Shown here one piece after another: positions 13,177-27,200 of a stretch of DNA of 64,000 nucleotides. The number at the start of each line of letters is the position of its first letter. Within the stretch, counting starts at the first letter, position 1. The stretch lies in contig CM028889.1 in assembly GCA_016801885.1 (NCBI GenBank), positions 18,246,501 to 18,310,500 on the forward strand, written 5' to 3'. Both the position numbers and the translations under genes were made by a program. The stretch comes from Toxotes chatareus (lineage: Eukaryota > Chordata > Actinopteri > Toxotidae). Under the pieces are notes generated by a model. That model searched no databases. It was not told the origin of the DNA and worked only from the letters and a program-made list of their open reading frames with translations.

Positions 13177-16100
13177 CATTTGCTTGTCTTTACATGTTGC
13201 ACTTGTTATGTACCTGTGTGCTTAAATAACACATTTTTTCTACTGTTAAAAAAACAGTTGTCATTCTCATGGATTAACTACACCTCTGAGTATCTGAAGC
13301 AAAACTAATTCATAAAATTCATCTTTTGAAAATAGTGATGACAATTATGAAAATATCATTACAGGCAAGCCTGGAAGCAGCTTGGAGACATGGATGCGGA
13401 GCAGGCAATGCAGGAGTACATTTCCTGTGTCAACGTGTTAGACCCTGAAGGCAGCACCAAGGTAATAAGAATCATTTCTGAGTTAAAGCTGATTTCCACA
13501 ACAGCATATACTGTATTATACAATCAATCTGATTAAAAAAACTCTGACACACGTCTATATGAGTAGGAACAGGGAGGTTTAATAAAAACTTTCTTAAAGA
13601 TGTAAACATCACAGATGGGAAGTGACCTGCAGACTTCGTGAAATTTATTTAGTTTGCTGTAATCTTCATGTCTTTCAATACTGGTGGAGTGTACCACATG
13701 ATGAAGCTGAGCAAAAGGTCAAATTCATCCAATCAGAGATTGTTGTTTTAAAGCTCCAGACTTCAATTCTTCTGTAAACCTGTACTTTGCCTACCTGATA
13801 ACAAAGATTTAGATAAAATCCCACCCATCTGGTGCTTCATATTTGCTAAAACAAGCTTTAAGATGTATTTCAAATAAACATAACTATTCATTTCAGCTCT
13901 GCTCCATGATGTTGAAAAATTACAAATATAAAAACATCCAATGTCATATTTCTGCCCTTTTAGAATGCAGTGCAGTGTTTTGTCAGTAGAGGTCAGTGTG
14001 TCAGTGTCATTTTGACTCAGTCCTTTTAGTGTCTCCTCACTCTTCACATGTAGCATGAAAAATACATGAGGAGATTATGTTGTCCTCCTCAATAGTTGAC
14101 ATTTTGGGATATGAATAATGCAAGAAACTGTCACAGTATGACCGTTGAGGTGTGCCGGTGTATATGGTGACATAAGAAAGTTTGTTTACATCTCTGCACA
14201 CTCCTGCGTCACATCATTGGACTGTCAGGAGAGTTGTGTTGCCATGGAAAGGGTGTCCTTTGGGGCACTGACATTCAGTTTCAACAACAACTTTGTACCA
14301 GCCTTCTACCAGCGGTGTTGGGGAGAATATAATTAATGGAACACAAACTTGTCATGCATGATGTTAATGTTTAAATGTGTGCTTGCATTGAACACAGCCA
14401 GCTGATTGCTGTGCATGACTATTAACTTGATGCTGTTCATTCTTTGAAAAAGTGTCAGGATTTAAGGAGACATTCTCAAAGGATGATCTAAAGTACACTG
14501 AGCCAAATAAAACTCAGTGTGAAGTTTATAGCAGCTGGCAGCACTAGGTGTCTAGCATTTCTTCAAAATTTGTTGTCAGAGCTAAGTCTGAAACTATTAA
14601 CTTACACATTTAGAGTTTTCCATAAAAAAAAGTTCTAAAATTGAGATGGCTGCTATTAGACCAACATTAAGGAAATTGTTTTCTAAATTTAGCATACATC
14701 ATTTATGAAAATACTTGACCATCCTGCTAAGTTTTCTGAATTACTTAAGCCAGATAAAGTTTGATAGCCTGAAACTTATATTTATATAATGTTTGAGATC
14801 AAAGTTGAGGGGGTTGATTTAAAACTCTGTCATAACATGATTGTATATATATATATTTATGTAAATTTTTTTGTATAACTACCAGTAATAGTTGTAACCA
14901 ACAAAAACATGTTGCTTTCCAAAGCATAGCTACATTTTGATGTTTAAAGTGTTGACGTATTTCAAATAACTAGGGAAAAAAACGTTATCCCTGATGATAG
15001 GCCTGTGGGTTGCCATACAGTAGTAATTAGGTAAAAAGGTATCACTAAAATGGAAAGCATCACACCTGAAAGCTCCTGCAAGGTCCAAAAGACAAACATG
15101 TGACCAGACTGTGTGGATTTCCTCTATGAGAATAGTATACTCTCCAAATGGAAGACAATGGATTCACAGACACTCAATGCTCTACAAGTGCAGCCCCAGA
15201 GAGAAGGAATTAGGCTGTTTTTTCTTTCCATCGTCTGGTTTCCCTCAGCTCTTCATTACTGCTCCTTTTCCACCCTCCTTGTTTTTCTCCACCTCTGTGC
15301 TACCTGCTTTTCCTCTATTAATCTTGGCCCCACCCTCTTTTCTTCTTTAAACCCTTCATTCTATTATTACCGCTATCCACCCTCTTTCTTTGCTCCCTGT
15401 CCATATTTATGTCACTTTAATAGTGTCACTGTCAACCACGTTTCCAATCCTGACACATGCTTTTGTCCTCGACCATGCTGTGGAGCAATGCTCGCTGACT
15501 CTGCTCCACAGCTGCACAATGCCAAGAGAGAGCCCGGCACAAATGCCCCCCTGAAAAGCAGCTGATTGTATTAGTGTTAACAAAGCACCTTAGCATGGCG
15601 GTGGCTATTCTTTTGGAAGCACAGTTAAAATGGTGTAAGTAGGAGTGCATAGACAGAGAAGCAGAGGAGAGAATAATAGCCAGAATTTGACCTCTGTTCC
15701 TGTCTCAATTGTTGAGCAGGCACTGGCTTTATATTACATTACACTGCAGAGGAACGGGGCCAGTGCATCAGCGAATATTCTGAGTTTCTGAAGTGAATTA
15801 GGTTGTCCCAAAAGTGCACGCACAGTTGTTTTGCGTCGCTTGTCATGTTCTTCCCCACTCTCCCCATTTTCTGAAATCAGATTTGTGCAGGTTCTTTTGT
15901 GAGTCAAGGTTGGTCAGCGAAGAATAGGCTGGGTAATAAAGTCTTGGCTGAACTGAATGCAATATGGAATTCCATGAAAACACAAAAGATTAACAACAGT
16001 CCCAAATGAAGGCGCACTATATTTTATGTTGTTCTGCTGCATGTTATTGGTTATTTATTTTCAGTGAGGTCACGTCTAAAGCCCCAGAGACTTGTGTCTG

Positions 16101-16529
16101 AGAGTTACACTATTTGAACTACATGTGAACTTCTCTTATTGTGCATTAGGCTTGCAAAGGCTATAGGGGAAAGGCCATAGGTAAAGCCATTCATGGTGAA
16201 TAGATTAACCCAGCTCTATTGTATTGCATTGAGCACACACACACAACAGGAAGGTCAGTGCCTCTGTCCATATAGAATGGCAACACGGGCTGCAGTAGTA
16301 AGCCAGAATAGACTAGGGTGGGGACACTATCATTGAACGACAAGTAAGTTTGTTAAGTGACAAATATCTGTATTGTATATATCACATTTAAGTTTGACCT
16401 ATGTATGAGGTGGATGTCTGGCTGTTTTGATTTGACAGGAAAGACAAGGAGCAGAAAGGAGAACAGGCTTCGGAGGAGCAGCAGTCAGCTCTCTATACCA
16501 GGAGGAGATGATCAGGTATTTACCTCAGA

Positions 16530-16595
<66 letters not shown>

Positions 16596-18223
16596 AAGCA
16601 TACATCCAAAACGTTCAGTTATATTGGTTACGTAGGGACTGACAGTAGCGTCTTAAAGAGTTTCACAAATGCACATTGTGCGTTGTTGACACTGTAAACA
16701 CGCACTGTTTGTTCAACTCTGTGTTCTCAAGTTGTGTTTTCAGATTCCAGTGCACCTAAAAGCCTTTCCCAGACCTCAAGGGTGCTTGAACAGACTCAGC
16801 TTTTTCCTCCAGTTGTGAATCACCACTTATTTAATGCTTAGGTAAACTCAGTCTGAGTCTGGCATTGTTAACCAATGGTCTTGATGCTGTATTTGATTAT
16901 ATTCAACAGACCGTAAATGCAGTTAGGGTCTGGAGACGTCATACAGTTCTGATTTATGTTAATGAAATATATTTCCATTTACTTCTGCCTGGCAGACTTA
17001 CTCAAGCTTAAAAACCTCATCTTCATTTCAATGAAAAAAGAGCTCTTTTGGAGATGAAAATGAGATGTGTGAATCCTGCAGGTTTTCCTCCTAAATGGCT
17101 GCATGTGATTAGTATGCACAGTCTTGGGAAGAGGCGGCCAGAGTCTCCCCTTTTTAATTACGTTACGATTCGGGGGATAGTCCGGGGGGCTGGGGGGTGG
17201 TGAAGACAGGCCGGGTACAGCAGGTTTCCCAGAACAGTGCTCCCTTTGGTGATATCCAGTTGCAGCAATGCCCTGAGGGAAACTGAGGAGGAGGAAGTCA
17301 TTAACATGGCACAAACACACACCTATGCACTTGTGTGCACACATAAACATACACTTGCCACTATAGGTTGACGCAATTGCATCCAAATCCATGCACAACC
17401 TGCCGGAACTGTCACACTCACTGCTCTGCTGCATTTCAATTTCCTCTTTCATACACACACACAAACACACACACACAGACTCACTCCATATTAAACAGCT
17501 AAGCACCTGTTAACCAGACAGAGACTTAATTGCATTGCTCAGTGCTCATCTCAGGCTCAGAGTGTGTGTATATGTGTGTGTTGTGTGTATTGACAAAAGC
17601 AGGATTGATTAGCAATATCCCTGGGCTACTGAGCTGATCAGTGTGTGATTGAAGAGGCTTTGAATACTACATTTGTAATTCTCTCGGCCACCTTGAAAGG
17701 GGATTCTGATAAACACAGGAGGTTTTGTTGTCCGGACACTTTGCTGGAAACCAGTGCTGACTTTTTGGAGTTCTCATTGTTTCTAGAATTTCCATAGAGC
17801 TCAGCCATGTTGAGAGTGTAGTCCAGGGTCCTATAGGGGATGTGATGAAAGATTGTGTAGGCTCTTGTGTGTGTGTGTGTGTGCGCGCGCGCATGTGATG
17901 GATGGTGTGGCCATGGCGCTGATCAGTGAAGCTCAGGCCAGGTAGATGAGTGTTCTCCACTACTGTGGCCAGTTTAGCCTGATGGATGAAGGACATATCT
18001 GCCAGTACACAAGACTGGACACACACGTGAGCACCAAACGCACACACACACACATACCTATATATATATATATTTATACACACACACACACATACCCTTT
18101 GTATCCCAGCTGTTGTGAAGACAGAGTAGCCTGTGACCTTCCCAGCATGCACTGCGGTGCTGTTGATGTCATGTTGTTTATAGGACCCACATTAATCATT
18201 TGTTTGTTTATAGCCCCTGTGTG

Positions 18224-18291
<68 letters not shown>

Positions 18292-21200
18292 ATTCTCACT
18301 GTGGTACAGATACAAGTAAAGGTGTTACTTGTGTCTGTGCGTTCATATGTGAGCTTATTGTAGTGATTGTGTATATTGTATAACCTTACCATACATACTT
18401 AGCTGCGTGCTTGTACTTTAAATATGTAAGCATGTGTCATGCGCCCGTCAGGCCAACCCTGTCTGACCATCGACGAAAGACTGATGAGCTGGCCTATTGA
18501 TTAGTTGCCAGGGGAGACGGATGGCGGCCACACGTCAGGGACACTCGGGGTCACCATGGCCATCAGACAAGGAAGTGGGTGTGGCCCAGCATGGAGACTC
18601 ATGAATAAACATAGTGCTGATAATCAGGAGTATGTAAATGAATGTGCTCATACATAACCTAGCTGTGATAAAAGTGTAATGAGTTATTCATAATTCATCA
18701 CAGGCTGATGAGGAAATGGTGGGGCGGGGTGGGAGAGGGGGTGCAAGAAAAGTGAGGGAGAGAAAGCATGCAGATGAAAAGAAAGTGCAGAGGTTTATTG
18801 ATGAACTTTGTGTCTACAGTTAGTGTCAATTTTGGAACTGTATTCTCACAGAAAATAAGAAAATGTGCTGACTGTGGACAGGAAAGGTTTATCTTCCGTG
18901 GGTGTAGTTTGAAGTTGTAGTTGATCCAGCTGTGTATGGAGTAAGGACTCATATTGTGGGGCAGTCAATCTCACTGGGACCGAGCAACTATGCTGTGATT
19001 TACTGAATAAACTTGGTATCGAACTTGGCCAGTGGTTGTTTTAAGAAATGCATGCACCCCATCCAAGTGTTTATGTGTTAAAGACTGCATCCTAGTGATG
19101 TTGTGAACTCTTCTTTATTCATTAGTATTTCGACTTTAATTTCAGAAATTTAGTATTTCAAATCCATTGTTTCTTTTTTAAATAAAAGGTCAAAATCAAA
19201 GCAGGGCAGACTGAAGTTATTCTCACTTTTAGTCCCCAATATGGATCAGTATCCAAACAACAATAGATCTTATTCTTTCCATGGTGCAACTCAATTCCAT
19301 CTCTATTAGACTTACTCTGCGTGGTAGAGATAAGTTGACAAAAATTGGAATGAAGAAATATTTGAGAAGACTCAAGGAAACCGTTTGAGTGCCATGGTCT
19401 AGCAGTGCTTCTGACTTGAACAGAAAGTTGTTTTTTTTTTAATTTAAAGGTTCCAGCCCACATCCAAGTGTTAGAGCCAGACCAGTGGTTCATCAAAGTT
19501 ACAGACAACTGGCCATTTTCTCCCCACCAAAGAAAACAACATCCACAGTTTTAATAGGGCAGCAGCCTACAGTGGCTCCTGTGTGGCTGGAGCCAGGTGT
19601 GTGCTGTGGGACTTGTAAGGCCCAATGCGGCAGAGCTACCAAGCGTCACAGACAGGAACAGGGGGATTTAGCCTCAGGGGTGACTGAGTCACCGCGTGGG
19701 AGTGGTACAGTGGCGGGTATGTGGGGTTTCTGTCAGACAATGGAGCACTAAATTCAATTAATCTGAATGGCCGGCATGTTTAAGCGGGAGGGGAAGGCGT
19801 AAAGCTCTAAATGAGATTTTGCCCCTTCTCTCCTGCTCACCCAGCAGCCCTCCACCACCACAACTGTACCCTGCCCCCGCCGCTCCACCCTCCACCCCCC
19901 CAGCACTCACTCCTGTCCCCAATGCCAGGAGGTGATTAGAGACACTGAGATATAATCAGAGTTGGGATGGTGCCTTTCTGTGAGTGTGTTGTATGCCAGT
20001 TTTCCCGAGGGATAAGGCACGTGTGGCTGCTGCTTGTGTGTGAGACGCAGAGAGTAGTTATGTGTTTGTGTTTTCTATTGTATCTCTATGTTTGATGACT
20101 AAATACTGTAGAAACAAAGGCTTTTCTTTCCTACGTGTCTCCACATTCTTAACAGATGATGCATTTTAAAACAGTTAAAGGGTAGATTCACTCAAATTAG
20201 AAAAAAAAATCCATTCACCTCTATTGTATTGTGGTAGAGACTTGCTATGAAACCTTAGACAGATATCTCAAAATATAACTAAAACCAACACAAAGTCATC
20301 TGATTCTCAAACTATAAATGATGATCAGAAAAATATATAAGTTGACTATATTTTCCTTTCTCTCTCTGTTTCAATTTCTGTGTTGCTCTCAGGGAAGAGG
20401 ATAAGAACATCTTTGACTACTGCAGAGAAAACAACATCGACCACATCAGCAAGGCCATCAGCTCCCAGAAAGTGGATATCAATACTAAAGACGAAGAGGT
20501 AACTACAAAACGCAGTGCTTAAAAATATGCAAATTATAACTGTACTGGTGGCATGTGAGAGTTTCACTTTATAATACTGCTTGAATAGATAATTACCATG
20601 ACAACTCTCTACTATCTACTGTATGTTTAATGTAGGTAACAGGGCAGAGGTAGAGTAGGAAAATCAACCTTTCACCACAGGATTCATGAACATCCTCCAG
20701 CATCAGGAGGCATTTACCCTGCTGAAGTGTCTTATAGCAATACACTGAATCCACACCAGCTGCAGGGTTTCTGTCCTATACTCTGACCCCTTGGGCACAA
20801 TTGCAGTTGAAAATGATCAGAGGAGTGTCATGAAAAATACAGGCCACTGGGGAGATGGTTTTTTTTGCAGTTATTACGCAATAGTTTTGATGATCTGAAG
20901 CCACAAACACATGAGAACCACTCCTCAGGCTGTGGTGCATAAATTGTGTGATCAGCTATTATTACCACAGTGAGGTGTTTTCTGGATTGACCCTGAAATC
21001 CATTCATCTGTCCTTGATTCATTATCGGCCGGGCCAAATGGCTCGCTCCCTGTCTCTCTTTCATCACAGCCGTTCTTCAGATAAGCAGGCAGTCGGCTGG
21101 TGAGTTCCCAAAGACCAGATGGTTGAGGGCCCTCAGCAGCAGAGAAAGCTTTGTCCGTCCTGTAATGTTGTCGTCCCCACTGTCACCCGCAGTGCTGCTC

Positions 21201-24200
21201 CCTCAACAGCAGAGGGCAATGGTGAAGTTTAACATCAGCAAGGAAGCCTGATCTGCAACTGCAGCTCAGAGAGACAGGACACAGAAAGAGGCTCTGTCCC
21301 CGCAGATACTCTGTGGGTCTGTGACCAACTATCCACTATGTGTTACGTCTTTCTAATATTAACTATTATTAAGTATTGCCAATTAAGTATCGATTAAGAC
21401 TGCAAATACGGGACAGGAACGCTCAGTCAATGAACTCACCCCGTCACTCATGCAAATTCCTCATAGTTCCTGGTTACGTTGCTTTTGTAAACTTATTTTT
21501 TCAGGTAATAAAAAAGCAATAAAAACAAATAATAAAACAAATATAACAGAAAAAAAAATTCAGGGAACCAACCACTTTAGTGAGCTTTACATTTGTTACA
21601 TGAGGTTTAACCTCCCTTGATCAGAGGCCATTTCATCTCTGACCATGCTTAATGTCCTCTCTGGTCAATATCAAAGCTTACCCCATCTCTGTTTCTGTAA
21701 ACGTTGTGTTCTCAACTTCGAATGCTGCACTTAGTCTGCTTGACACATTCAGGCTCCCTGTTGGAGGTAGTAATCCCTGGTCTCCAGTGAAAATGTGGCC
21801 AGCAGTCAACAGCAGTACACCTGGAAAAGAGCAGGAGAGAGAGGGAGAGAGAGCGACCAACTTATTGGTATTCTGACCTGGCTCATAAGTATCCATTTTA
21901 ACATGCAGCCGTGGTGATCAATATGATTTAAGCAACAGAATTGGACTTGGAGAGTTTGCTTTACCTAATTGGCCTCACTGAAAAATGAGCTTGCGTGGTT
22001 TTATTAGAACAAGGATCTTGGACCTAAGGAGAGGATGGTGTGTGTGTGAGTGTGTGTGTGTGTGTGTGTGTAGGATGGAGTAGGGGGCTGCTGATCAGCT
22101 GCTCTTGTTTTGTGCACATCAATCAGGGTTTGCAGACTGTGTGCAACTTTCTGTAATTTGTCCTGGAGATCTCAGTCTGAGCTTGAACCACCCACAGCTC
22201 TTCCATGCACACATTTACACACGCGCGCACACACACATACACATACACACGGCAGTCCACATACTGTATCTCATCACTCTGTCCACAGGTCATTATGGAG
22301 CTGAGGTCCAAAGGCTCTGAGTTCTGAATGGTTGTGCATAATTTATTTTGTCTGGAAGCAAATAAACTGATTGAAGTCTTGTTTGAGGCACAGGGGATGG
22401 AGGAGGATGCCCTGTGTGTTACATGAAATCACAACATAAACATCCTGGTTCTGAGTAATTGTGTGTTTGTGTTTGCAGGGCCGGGCTCTCCTGCACTGGG
22501 CTTGTGACAGAGGACACAAGGAGCTGGTGTCTGTATTACTGCAGCACAAAGCAGACATCAACAGTCAGGTGAGGAGCATGTCTCTGTCCATCTGTCTTTC
22601 TGATTTTTTTTCCTGTGCATTTTAAAACAAAATTGTACTTCAAAGACAGTTTGATTTTGGTAGCTAATTAGTGCCGGTTGTCATATTGTGCCTAAAACAT
22701 AGAATGTCACTCAGCGATCGGTTGATCACTAAATTGATGAGTAGAAGTCTTAGTAGCCCCCCTGGTTCTGAAATTGTATGACTACTATAAAGACAACTAT
22801 ATTTGCCTGGTTTTTGGTTGCTTTCATGCACATGCAGCTTCATTTGCAATTACACACACATTCATGCAATGCACCGTTTCTTTTTTTGGCGCAGATTTAC
22901 ATAATAGAAAAGGTTTGAGTTTTCAGTGTTGGACAACTGTAATGTGTTTGCTGAAGTGTAGTGACTGGATCTTGTTTCAGAAGTCACTACAGAATGTGTT
23001 GAGGTCTGTTCCAGTGTGGATAAACAGGTATCAGTGTTTGTAATAGACGGGGTTAGGGTGGAGATGAAAGGGACATGGCAGGAGCCTAGTAACACTGCTC
23101 AGCACACATGTAAACCCAAGGCAACTAGTGACATGTTTAGCACCCCCATTGCCCTTCTCTTTTCCCTCTCCATCCTCTCCAACCCTTCCAGAAGGTCACC
23201 TTTAATTCACTTTGTGCCGCAGACAAATCCCCCAAAGCTTTAGCAGACAGAGTTAGCTGGTAGCTAGCCTAGTGTTTAGCCTTCCCAAGGTTTAGCTGCA
23301 TCCAGGAGGCTTTAGCTTTGGCGGTAAGCTGGCTCAGCTGCACATCGGAGAAATTACTCCTTTTCACTGCCCAGCAGCACGACACAGTGCAGTTCACCGG
23401 GCTGCACACTGAGGCTTTAACTGTAAGGCCGAATCAATTGGAAGTAATCAGGCAAATTGTTTTATGTTGCACAACCCACATAATCAGGACATTTCACAAA
23501 TGACTTTCTCTTTTGTGGTCATGCGTGGCCCCTTTTGTTTTGAATGCGGGAGGGAGGTGGTGGGGGCGGGATTTGTGGCGAATGGTTCATAAAAGAATTA
23601 ACAGTGGGATAACTACGAAACACTTCACTGATGATTTAGAGCCATATCAAGATAATGACAGCAGAGGATGATTGATGTATAGATAGATGCTTTTGCCCTT
23701 TTATAAGATGTAGCGTATTTACAGTCATGTGTCCATCATTAAAATATAAATTGATTTCTCCAGGTGCCAAGAGTTTTCAGCAGTCAAAGCAGGGAACATA
23801 AATCTTTGGCCAGGTGGTGATATTGGATGGCTGAATTTGAGCAGACTCCTAATTTATTTCCCTGCACTTTTTGTCTGATTCTAGCTCATTTGATATCAAA
23901 ACACAAAGAGGGAAATAATCCTGTCTTTTTTCTGCTTGTATCATTTTTAATAGAGCAAACAAAGCGAATGACAATAACAGAGATTCTGGATGAATTTTAG
24001 TTATTTAAAACCCAGTTCTGCTTTAAAATGGGTCTTTTTGAGTAAATGTGTGTATGTGAGAGATGAAAACGTTAAAATAATGTTTCAGTGGCAGGATTTT
24101 GTTACCAATCAGACTATAGACGCATTCAGGTCATCAGGACCTTTCCACCCGCCTGTCTCTCAGGTGTCACAGGAAGCCGGCCGTGGAGGAGGCTGAATAT

Positions 24201-27200
24201 TAAAGAAACTGGACCCCTGCAGCAGTTAGTGGTAGCAGATTTATGAGGTGGCAAAGAGGTGGCAGAGAGAAAAATATAGTCAGCTAAATCATATCACTCT
24301 GTCGCAATGCCAAATTATCTCACTATGTAAAGCTTACAGAACGATATGCCTCTCATTAGAACCTGCTCAAACATCCTTTTGTGTGTGTGTTTTTTTTCTT
24401 TGGGGTTAAGTCGATGAGGAAAGGAATGAAGGAAGAAAAAAAGGAAAGTAGCAATTTTGTTGCGTTGGGAAATTAGAAAAAAATTGATTGATAGTTTTAT
24501 GCTTCTGTCCTTTTTGTCCAATGCTCCCATGAAACAAAGAGTATGGGTGGTTGTGTGCGTTCATGAGAGGAATAGAGGAATGTTTGGGTTGTTTGCAGGC
24601 TATTAGAGCGACCAGTAATCTCTCTTGACCTCCACCAACTGCCGAGCAACCAGTAAATAAAGATCAAACATGATTTATGCTTAATTTGTTGATTAAAAAG
24701 GGGAGGGGGCCTTGAGAGTTAAAACAAAAAGTATTATTATTTGCTTGGCAGAGGAGGAAAATCGTTTGAAATTAATCAACTGATTGTTTTAGTGAATTGT
24801 TCCCAAACCCTGGTAACCTGCATTAAGGGCTCGTTTGATAGTTAATCCTGGATCAAGGCAGGGTGGGACTACAATAGGTAGCAGTGTGTATTTGAATACA
24901 CAGATCACAGCTCTGCCACCTGCCAACTGTAGATCAGGCCCCGGTGTTGGTACCGTACATTAACCCCCCCCCCGCGCGCACCCCCACACCATATCACTGC
25001 TCCCTCAGCTAATACACCCAGAAAAAGTGGGGCAGACAGCACCAACTGTGGGAAAAATTACAATAAAACCTCACTTAATGTAATAATGAAAATTAAGGCT
25101 CAAACACTGGACTTATATTCTGTGTGCTAGAATGTATTTAAGAGCATTAATGAGGAATAAGTTTAAGCTATAGGACATTCCTTCATATCGTGACAGTAGT
25201 GAAAACAGATTCAACAATGGACAGTTCATTAGTTCTTTACTTACTTTTTTGGGTAATGTTTACTTTATCTTCAGTTTGAAATATCTTGATTAGAATAATT
25301 ACGTTACTTTTGAAAAAAACAGTCTCACATTCAGTAGCCAGTTTGCTCATCTGCCATGGAACTGTAGATGTTCAAATTTCTTTACTGAGGCCTTTTCCAG
25401 GATCAAGAATGGACTTTTTCTGTAGCAGTTTTGTGCTAAGATAAAATTAAACACTGATGCACTGTTTTTAGGATGTAGGTTTGAGATGTTCTAGTGCAAA
25501 ACATCCCAACTTTTCCTGTCACTCTCTACTATTAATTATCCAGTAAAGATTATTATTGAAATTGAAGGTAGAGCATTGAGAAATGGGCAAGATCTCAAGA
25601 ACTGGGTGATTTTAGGTGAAACATTTCTTTTGTATAACTAGAGGTTGCAGAGTGTGTTGTTTCAGTGGTCTAGACGTTCGTCTGTGTGTGTCCGCTCTTC
25701 CTGTGGTCATTCTCTTTCCAGATGCTGTAATCCCACACTCACAGCTAAGCCTAATCCCCACAGGTGGAAATCCCAAACTCTCATCTGACCTCCCCAACAA
25801 GTTCTCCGGTTGCTATGCATTTAAAAAAAAAAAAGGACTTGCCCATTTGTGGGAACTGGAGTCAAAAAAGGCAGTAGGGCTTTGGTTCAGAGGAGTTTTT
25901 CAGGCTATAACAAAGGTCGGGAATGGCCCAGAGTAGATTTACACAATGTCTGACTTAGAGCGATTACTCAAGGGGTAAGTGATGGTGGTGGGATTAGGCT
26001 GACAGAGAAGAAGGACAGGTGAGATGCAGGGTAGCACAACACAAATGCAATGGCAGGAAGGAAACATTGTTGAGGATTAAAGTAGGAGGAGGTGATTAGA
26101 GAACAAGGCAGTGCAGGTTTGAAACACATGGCAGCATCTCACATGCTTTTGCTGGACTCATTCCTGCATTATTTTTTTTTTGCTTTTCTATCTGTCTCTC
26201 TCTTTCTCCTTCTCCTCATCACTCTCCCCTCCCCCCAAGTTCCCGTCCCCTTCGCTCCATCCCTCCCCTCCCCGCCTCCGCCTCTACTTTGTATTAAAAC
26301 AACATGATCCATGAGGCGGGGAGGGCGACTCGCAGCACCGCTAATTCTAATTAATCCAGCGTGGTAGCACGACCACGGCAGGCCCCAAGCGCTCCCAGTC
26401 TATCAGATAGAAATTCATAACTTAATTGAGGTCAGAGCCTCGAGTCGGCAGAACAAAAGTCTCCAGCCAGGACCAGCTAGATCAATAGTAATAAATATCT
26501 GACTGGGCGGCCTACAATTGGTGGCTAGAGAGCACACAACAAGTCTTATACACATAGTCTTCATGTGGAACCTGCAGGGTTATCTGGGCAGTGTGTGGTA
26601 TCAACAGTGTTTGCCTGCTTGTGTTTGGGACAAAGTCAGAGTCTGTATGGCTGATTTGTAGTGGCATAGTGTCTCTCCTCGGGTATGGACCCATTGATTT
26701 GATATTGATGTGAGTGGTGTGGGTGGACTTTGGACTGTTGATTTATCTATATAATGGAGCCAAGCAGTGAATTCATGACTGCGTGTGAAACTTCAGCTTT
26801 AGCCTTTGTCAGTGATGAACTTGGGAAACATGCGTAATATAAAGGGATATTAGCTAATTGTGTCAGTATTTCTGTAAAGGCTGATAACAAGACAATGCAG
26901 TGCACAGTGACAAAGATGTGTTTAAGGTAAGTAGTGTTGTTCACCAAAGAGCAGCTGAACCCAAAGGTATTTGGTTTACAAGATCAAGATTCAAGAATCC
27001 AGGAGAATGTGGCATTTTTTCTTTGATACATCAATTAAACGATGAATCAGCTATTTACATTTTTTAGACTTGTTTTCCATCGGTAGACTAGTCAGTAATT
27101 AGACTAAAAGTTTTAGCTCTCTTACCAACATCAAATGGCTTTTTTTAATGTTTATAAAGTCACTGACAATTTCATGCTGCTTATGAAGAAAGCTGATGTC

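Noticed and set aside
15113..15565. 150-codon plus-strand frame in acbd6 intron 3
   Set aside because: Pyrimidine-rich Phe/Leu/Ser/Pro product, no domain, no splice or start support.
16979..17506. 175-codon minus-strand open frame
   Set aside because: Partly encoded by CA/GT repeat (Cys-Val-Cys-Val stretch), no recognisable domain, and lies inside acbd6 intron 4.
17667..18383. 161- and 145-codon frames on opposite strands
   Set aside because: Dominated by TA/CA/GT repeat translations (Tyr-Ile, Thr-His, Cys-Val); chance frames.
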